A DNA stretch of 64,000 nt from Planctomycetota bacterium (GTDB lineage: Bacteria; Planctomycetota; PUPC01; JACPCR01), in assembly GCA_016179685.1 (NCBI GenBank), contig JACPCR010000055.1, positions 55,719 through 119,718 of the forward strand. The letters run 5' to 3'. Below are positions 59,163-64,000 of this stretch, piece by piece (the first letter of the stretch is position 1; each line of letters begins with the position of its first letter). A program made the translations under genes and the position numbers. Under the pieces are notes generated by a model that was not told the DNA's origin, ran no database searches, and was given only the letters and a program-made list of their open reading frames with translations.

Positions 59163-61442
59163 ATGAGCATGAGATGGAGCATCGTTCCGGCGGCGCTGAG
59201 TCTGGTGGCGTCATGGACATCGGTCATGGCTCAAACATCCAACGATGCCGCGGCGAGCGCGGCGCCGGCCGGGCTGGGACCGGTCTATTCGCTGGACCAG
59301 TTCGGACCCATGTCAACTGCCGACGAGGCTGAGAAGGCATATCAGAAGGCGTCGGCGGATATCATTGCCGCTGGAGGTGGCGTCCTGGTGATTCCTGCCA
59401 AGGCGCCCCCAGGCTGGCGGCCAAAAAACAACAGCCAGGCGGAGTGGCGCAAGCCGCCTCCGCCCGCGACCGCGAAGCAATGGGGACCGGGCGCCGGCGT
59501 CACCGTCGTGGATGCCCGCGGCGGCACCCTGAGGGTGCTTCCTCCGCAGGCAACCGGATTGGAGATCAGCCGGGTGCTGAATCTCCCTCAAGGCCAAAGC
59601 CTGCCTCACTGGGGGCTGTACCCGATCCTGTCGTTGAAGAACACGATCCTTCACGGATCGACCAGCTACCACGACTGGCTTCAAGAGGACGTCAAAGCGG
59701 GCCAAGACCAACGGTTCTACGTGGCGACGATTCGGGGGATCTTCCCTGGCGAGTTTCTCAACGGATTGTCCTGGGGCGGTCCGGTTCCGCGGCTGTACGT
59801 CAAGTCGCTGGGCTTCGACCGCGAGAAGCAGCGGTGGTACTTCGTGGCCGACACCGACGCGGATGTCAACAAAGGCGCCCTCCTGAGCAACAAGAATCAC
59901 GTCAATGTGCTGGACATGGAAAGTTTTTCTCACAATGAGAACCAGACGTTCGACGTGCGCATCTGGCGGAACAACTACTCCCAAGGCGACAACTACCTCA
60001 TCGACGCGCGCTTCAAATACATGGGTGACGTTCACTCCACGGCCGGGGACGAAAACGGCGTCCTCTATGCGGCCTTTGTGCAGTCCTTGACTGGAATCTT
60101 CCGCGGGGAGGTCGAGAAGTGGGACCCCGGCACCGGGTCCCTCGTTTTCAAGCCCGGCCCCGATGGCAGTACGCTCGGCAGCGGGCGGCCCATCATCAAC
60201 CTTAATCCCGCGAAGTGGATCACCAGCGGCACGGTACTCATCGTGCGGCCCGCGTCGTACACCGATGACACCCAGAAGATGGTCAACGCGGTGTTCCAGG
60301 GTCAGAGCTACCCCACGAAGATAGAGCCGGACCGGGTTGGTATTCGCTCCCTCAAAATGGGCGGCCTGATCCGCTTTTCCGCGGACGCGGCCGTGACGGA
60401 GGATGCGGTGGGCCGGTACTTTGCCGTGGATGAAGCGGACGAATACGTCCCGAATGCAAGTACCGTGAGGCGTTGGTACCTCATCGACAGCGTGACCAAG
60501 AACGAGGACGGTACCAAGGACATCAAGATCATCCGCCACTGGTGGGGCGCGAAGGCCGCCGGATCGCCCACGCTCTACAAACCGGACAACTACAGCTCGG
60601 ACGGGCACATGAAGCCGCTGAAGTACGTCATCGCCCCCGGCGCCAATGCGTACGACGTGTCGGACGCGGTCAACAACCCGAAGCGGACACTCAAGCTCGC
60701 GCCGACGCCGTTTACCGGCGCCGCGATGGATTTCGCAGCCAATGATCCCGTCGAACAGGCAATTGGGCCGGACCCGTTCAAGCCGGTCGCGTTCCGCACT
60801 TGGCTTTGGGACTCCGTTCCGGGGGCATTCCCGGCGCCTGTCTTCGACGTCGCCAGTAACGGCGCCGTCATGCGCGATAGCCTGATGTGGGTTCACGGCA
60901 ACTCCACGGGTGACGTAGAGAGGGACAAGGCCACCCATTACGACCGGAATCCTCCATGGGACCAGTATTTCGTCTTCGACTCCACGTGCAATACCGGTAT
61001 CCGTTTCGGCGCCGACACGGCAAATGCTGCGATTCTTTTCGCCCAGCCAAACAACCGGGCTCAGCCCATCAAGTGGCAATACGGCGCAGGAGAGAATGCC
61101 CAGCCAAAGGTGGCGAGCTTGACGGTCGCTCCGGACAGCGGTGACTTCAATTTCGAAGGGGGTAACCTGCGCGCCAACGGCTTCGTCGTCGCCGCCGGCC
61201 TATCCGCCGGAAAAGAGCCTGCCCGTAATCTTCGGGGTAAGAACGTTGCCGTCAAGGCCGGCGAGACAACGATCGCTGTAGCGTTCCCCGTCGAGGAAGC
61301 GGATGCCGAATATGCGGTTTTCATCGAGCAAAACTGGCTCAGCAACCGTGCCGTAGTGAAGAAGGAGTCCAAAGGCTTCACCGTCCAGTTCGAGAGACCC
61401 GCCCCCGAGGGTGCCAGACTGGACTGGATGATTGTGCGGTGA
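59163..61442 (+). CDS. Large secreted protein of unknown function
   Basis: The 759-residue product has a signal peptide (residues 1-24, core IVPAALSLVASWTSVMAQ). The start of the mature part, STADEAEKAYQKASADIIAA followed by GGGVLVIPAK, resembles the opening of pectate-lyase-like or GH28-like beta-helix proteins. The remainder is beta-rich with many Gly, Asn and Asp turns (DSTCNTGIRFGADTANAAIL near the end), but I do not recognise a family and see no catalytic motif. GAGGAG lies 2 bases upstream of the ATG at 59163 and 8 bases upstream of a second in-frame ATG at 59169, so the start is uncertain by two codons. It diverges from the GntR/SBP regulator. Confidence 0.65.
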   Translation: MSMRWSIVPAALSLVASWTSVMAQTSNDAAASAAPAGLGPVYSLDQFGPMSTADEAEKAYQKASADIIAAGGGVLVIPAKAPPGWRPKNNSQAEWRKPPPPATAKQWGPGAGVTVVDARGGTLRVLPPQATGLEISRVLNLPQGQSLPHWGLYPILSLKNTILHGSTSYHDWLQEDVKAGQDQRFYVATIRGIFPGEFLNGLSWGGPVPRLYVKSLGFDREKQRWYFVADTDADVNKGALLSNKNHVNVLDMESFSHNENQTFDVRIWRNNYSQGDNYLIDARFKYMGDVHSTAGDENGVLYAAFVQSLTGIFRGEVEKWDPGTGSLVFKPGPDGSTLGSGRPIINLNPAKWITSGTVLIVRPASYTDDTQKMVNAVFQGQSYPTKIEPDRVGIRSLKMGGLIRFSADAAVTEDAVGRYFAVDEADEYVPNASTVRRWYLIDSVTKNEDGTKDIKIIRHWWGAKAAGSPTLYKPDNYSSDGHMKPLKYVIAPGANAYDVSDAVNNPKRTLKLAPTPFTGAAMDFAANDPVEQAIGPDPFKPVAFRTWLWDSVPGAFPAPVFDVASNGAVMRDSLMWVHGNSTGDVERDKATHYDRNPPWDQYFVFDSTCNTGIRFGADTANAAILFAQPNNRAQPIKWQYGAGENAQPKVASLTVAPDSGDFNFEGGNLRANGFVVAAGLSAGKEPARNLRGKNVAVKAGETTIAVAFPVEEADAEYAVFIEQNWLSNRAVVKKESKGFTVQFERPAPEGARLDWMIVR

Positions 61443-61466
61443 AAAGTAAATCGAAGTGATTCTTCA

Positions 61467-61586
61467 GGTGTCAGGTGTCAGAAAAGAACCAAAACGTCGC
61501 CCGCGCCCTGACTCCAGAGCCTTGGAAAGTTAGTAGAATCAGGGAGTTGTCTCCTGGCTCTTTCCTGACACCTGAGACCTGACACC
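61467..61586 (+). repeat. Inverted GGTGTCAGGT repeat downstream of the 59163 gene
   Basis: The left arm (61467-61484) and right arm (61561-61586) are inverted copies, the right with a 7-base insertion making GGTGTCAGGTCTCAGGTGTC on the opposite strand. It may serve as a terminator between the 59163 gene and the esterase gene. Confidence 0.5.
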
Positions 61587-61623
61587 CCAAGAGCTATACC
61601 ATGGAATAGAAAGGAACTTCCCC

Positions 61624-62451
61624 ATGCCAGAAAGATTCGTCATTCCTGCGCCCAAGCCCGGCCCGTTCACTTTGGGACCCGACTCGCTGCGCCAGCCTGG
61701 TGTTCCTCGGGGCACGGTTACCCAGCAGGAGTGGCGCAGCACGATCTTCCCCGGAACCGTGCGCGACTACTGGGTCTACATGCCGGCACAGTACACCTCT
61801 GAAAGGCCCGCCAATGTGATGGTCTTCCAGGACGGCGGCAGCTATGTCGCCGAAGAAGGCGACACCCGCGCTCCTATAGTCTTCGACAACCTCATTCACC
61901 AAGGCAAACTGCCGGTGACGGCCGGCATCTTCATCAACCCCGGCCAGTTCCCGCCCGTGGCCGAGGGCAAACCGCCGGTCAGCAACCGCAGCTTCGAGTA
62001 CGACACGCTCAGCGACGAGTATGCCCGTTTCCTGCTGGAGGAGATCATTCCGGCCGTTGCCGAGAAGTATCGCCTCACCACGCAGGCCGACGGTCGCGCC
62101 ATCTGCGGGGCCAGCTCCGGCGGCATCTGCTCCTTCACCGTGGCCTGGGAGCGGCCCGACGCTTTCAGAAAAGTCCTCAGCCACGTCGGCAGCTTCGCTA
62201 ATATACGTGGCGGGCACGTCTATCCCGCGCTGGTCCGTAAGACGCCGCCCAAGCCCATCCGCGTCTTCCTGCAAGGCGGGTCAAACGACTTGGACGTAGG
62301 ATGGGGCAACTGGCCCCTGGCCAACCTCGAAATGGCTGCCGCGCTCAATTTCGCCGGTTACGACTACCGTCTGGAATACGGGGACGGCGAGCACAACACC
62401 AAGCACGGCGGAGCTATCTTTCCCGAGTCGCTCCTCTGGCTCTGGCGGTGA
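61624..62451 (+). CDS. Alpha/beta-hydrolase esterase (CE1/enterochelin-esterase-like)
   Basis: The 275-residue protein has the YWVYMPAQYTSERPANVMVF opening typical of the enterochelin-esterase/CE1 group. The nucleophile elbow is GASSGG (Ser in the middle), with an Asp in GGSNDLDVG and a His in GDGEHNTKHGG forming the triad. It would remove acyl groups such as feruloyl or acetyl from polysaccharides. No signal peptide is seen. A weak AAGGAAC precedes the ATG. It is followed after 14 bases by the SGNH hydrolase gene, a second esterase-type enzyme. Confidence 0.85.
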   Translation: MPERFVIPAPKPGPFTLGPDSLRQPGVPRGTVTQQEWRSTIFPGTVRDYWVYMPAQYTSERPANVMVFQDGGSYVAEEGDTRAPIVFDNLIHQGKLPVTAGIFINPGQFPPVAEGKPPVSNRSFEYDTLSDEYARFLLEEIIPAVAEKYRLTTQADGRAICGASSGGICSFTVAWERPDAFRKVLSHVGSFANIRGGHVYPALVRKTPPKPIRVFLQGGSNDLDVGWGNWPLANLEMAAALNFAGYDYRLEYGDGEHNTKHGGAIFPESLLWLWR

Positions 62452-62465
62452 AGCCCGAGAGAAAT

Positions 62466-63899
62466 ATGAATGCACGAGAAGCGGAAAACACCGATCTGAA
62501 ACTGACGGTTTCGGACCGCCAGGCCAAACTGGCGAAATGCTGTTGGCGACCCGGAATGGCCATCACTTTGTTGGTTACGGTCGTGGCATTGGCGGAAGAA
62601 CCGGCGGGGCGCCCTTCGGCCTCGAAGACCGGAGAAGGATCGACCATGACAGCAACCGGTGCAAAGGCACAGGGGATCATGGCCGCGGTTGGGCGAATCG
62701 TTTTTGCCGGCGACAGTCTGACCGACGGCTCCGCGTGGTGCGACTGGGTCATCGAGACGTTGCGGGCCAACGGCTATCCCAATCTGATCAAGCAGGATGC
62801 CGGCGTGGCCGGGGACGACGTCCCGAGGCTCAAGGCCCGTTTCCAGCACGACGTCCTGGACCTCAAACCGGACCTGGTCATCCTCAACATCGGCACCAAC
62901 GACCGTGAACCGGTGGAAGATTACCGGCGCAATGTCGAAGAGATGGTCAAACAGCTTCTGCAGAGCGAGGCGCGGGTATTGTTGTGTATTCCGCCCGGCA
63001 TTTGTGATCCCAAGGATCCGACCCGGGATGCCCGAGTGGTGGCGTATGGAGAGGCGTTGCGCGAGTTGGCCAAGACCCACGACTGCGCTCTGGTGGATAT
63101 GCACGCCGCGTTCTCAGGTGGAACGCGTGCCGCTTCACGCGACGAGGCCATGGCCATCTCAGATCCGTGGGTCGCGCCTGAGGAAGCGGCGAAGACCAAC
63201 CGCGTCTTGTGGGGACCCGATGGGGTACATCATACGATCAACGGCTGGCGGACGATGAGCCGGGCCGTGCTGGCGGTGTTGGGCTGCCAAGCGCCGATGA
63301 TAGAGAAGGTCTCGATCTATCCCAACGCGCTCACGGAATGGTTCATCTCTTCTCCGATTCCCTGGAAGCCCGTCCCGCCCGCGAAACCATGGACGGGCAG
63401 GCCGCCCGATTTCAACCCCGTCGCCTGCGGCCAAGGCGAGTATCCGCCGTTGCCTCAGATTCCGGACGGTTTCGACCCGCTCGCGGCCGGCTGGCGCAAG
63501 TTCGAACGAGAGGCTGAGATCAAGAAGACCTCCTGGTGGCAGGTCTCCTGGTTGGAACGCGGCGGCGTGATGCCCATGGGGCAGCAGGTCGTCAAGGATA
63601 ACCCTGGCGCTCCCTCTGCCGATGCTGGCGCTTTTGCTCTTGCCATCGTGAAGACGGATAGGGAAACGCAAACGACCCTACACGTGGGCGGCTCAATCCC
63701 CTACGTTGTCTGGCTGAACGGGAAGCTCGTCTGGAACGGCAGCTTCTTGCACGGCTACCATCCCGACGCGGACCGCTTGCCCGTCACGCTGCGCAAGGGT
63801 GAGAACCACATTCTGGTCTTCACGAACTGGCTGTTCCATGTGTCGCTCTCCCTTAAAGGTGGAGCGACTCACAGAATAGAGATAGATTCACCTCAGTAA
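62466..63899 (+). CDS. SGNH/GDSL-family hydrolase with C-terminal beta-sandwich
   Basis: The 477-residue protein has the SGNH blocks: FAGDSLTDG (nucleophile Ser, block I), NIGTNDREP (Asn, block III) and DGVHHTINGW (Asp-His pair, block V). The first ~70 residues include a hydrophobic stretch (GMAITLLVTVVALAEEP) that could be a signal anchor. After residue ~280 a second beta-rich region (GGSIPYVVWLNGKLVWNGSF) looks like a galactose-binding-type sandwich. It is probably a carbohydrate acetylesterase. The frame could open upstream, but that would overlap the esterase gene. An insertion-sequence end begins within 3 bases of its stop. Confidence 0.83.
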   Translation: MNAREAENTDLKLTVSDRQAKLAKCCWRPGMAITLLVTVVALAEEPAGRPSASKTGEGSTMTATGAKAQGIMAAVGRIVFAGDSLTDGSAWCDWVIETLRANGYPNLIKQDAGVAGDDVPRLKARFQHDVLDLKPDLVILNIGTNDREPVEDYRRNVEEMVKQLLQSEARVLLCIPPGICDPKDPTRDARVVAYGEALRELAKTHDCALVDMHAAFSGGTRAASRDEAMAISDPWVAPEEAAKTNRVLWGPDGVHHTINGWRTMSRAVLAVLGCQAPMIEKVSIYPNALTEWFISSPIPWKPVPPAKPWTGRPPDFNPVACGQGEYPPLPQIPDGFDPLAAGWRKFEREAEIKKTSWWQVSWLERGGVMPMGQQVVKDNPGAPSADAGAFALAIVKTDRETQTTLHVGGSIPYVVWLNGKLVWNGSFLHGYHPDADRLPVTLRKGENHILVFTNWLFHVSLSLKGGATHRIEIDSPQ

Positions 63900-63901
63900 A
63901 C

Positions 63902-64000
63902 TGAAGTTCCCCCCGTTTTTTGGACAGGTAGTTAAGCTCGATTTTGGAAAGGATCAGAGTCCAAGAGACGGGAGGAGATGAGATGAGTCAAAAGCGCAAG
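63902..64000 (+). mobile_element. Left end of an IS3-family-like insertion sequence (cut by the window)
   Basis: The text TGAAGTTCCCCCCGTTTTTT and the following bases read like a terminal inverted repeat. At 63983 a frame starts (MSQKRK), preceded by GGGAGGAG; this matches the beginning of the OrfA transposase of IS3-family elements. The rest lies outside the window. Confidence 0.7.
63983..64000 (+). CDS. Start of IS transposase OrfA (partial)
   Basis: Only six codons (MSQKRK) are inside the window. The GGGAGGAG element and the basic N terminus fit the helix-turn-helix OrfA protein of IS3-family elements, which usually is followed by an integrase-type OrfB. Identity rests mainly on the neighbouring terminal repeat. 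Confidence 0.6.

Overview
The window is GC-rich bacterial DNA, densely coding on both strands, with Shine-Dalgarno starts and some GTG/TTG initiation. No rRNA, tRNA or CRISPR array was recognised. The gene mix is a sulfatase with its radical-SAM maturase, five PhyH-type Fe(II)/2-oxoglutarate dioxygenases, GH127, GH65, GH32, GH33, an exo-rhamnogalacturonan-lyase-like protein, heparinase II/III-like and DUF6067-like proteins, plus a GntR HTH fused to a solute-binding domain. This suggests a polysaccharide-degrading member of the PVC superphylum or a related uncultured phylum (Lentisphaerae, Hydrogenedentota, Sumerlaeota or Latescibacterota type). That placement is inference from gene content, not a phylogenetic result.

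Region 1 (1-20.5 kb) is mostly housekeeping and accessory. It holds a MORN/YwqK-like protein, an AsmA-like envelope protein, an ispF-cysS operon, a decayed VIT/VWA gene remnant, a secreted cytochrome c, a PhyH dioxygenase, and a kelch/sulfatase/sulfatase-maturase operon facing a metallophosphoesterase. It continues with pilT, an epimerase-glpD operon, and a translationally coupled pair made of an unknown protein and an N6-adenine methyltransferase fused to an HsdS-like specificity region.

Region 2 (20.5-32 kb, plus strand) is a run of small carbohydrate operons: PhyH-sialidase; cupin-PhyH-large secreted GH-A-like protein; GH32-exo-rhamnogalacturonan-lyase-like protein.

Region 3 (32.7-59 kb, minus strand) is a larger degradation island. 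It holds a GH-A-like protein, GH65, GH127, PhyH, three large secreted DUF6067-like paralogues, a heparinase II/III-like lyase, a PhyH protein with a C-terminal winged-helix-like tail, a GH32/43-like propeller, and a ThuA/GATase-like protein. At its upstream end is a GntR/solute-binding-protein regulator with its own promoter and an overlapping palindrome. Perfect hairpins sit directly upstream of the ribosome-binding sites of three genes here.

Region 4 (59-64 kb, plus strand) holds a secreted unknown protein, a CE1-like esterase and an SGNH hydrolase, and ends at the left edge of an IS3-family-like insertion sequence.

The likely combined role is removal of sulfate, acyl and glycosyl groups from complex plant, algal or animal polysaccharides, with PhyH enzymes possibly handling modified sugars or aglycones. 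Several dispersed hairpin repeats, two gene remnants and the IS show the region has been remodelled.
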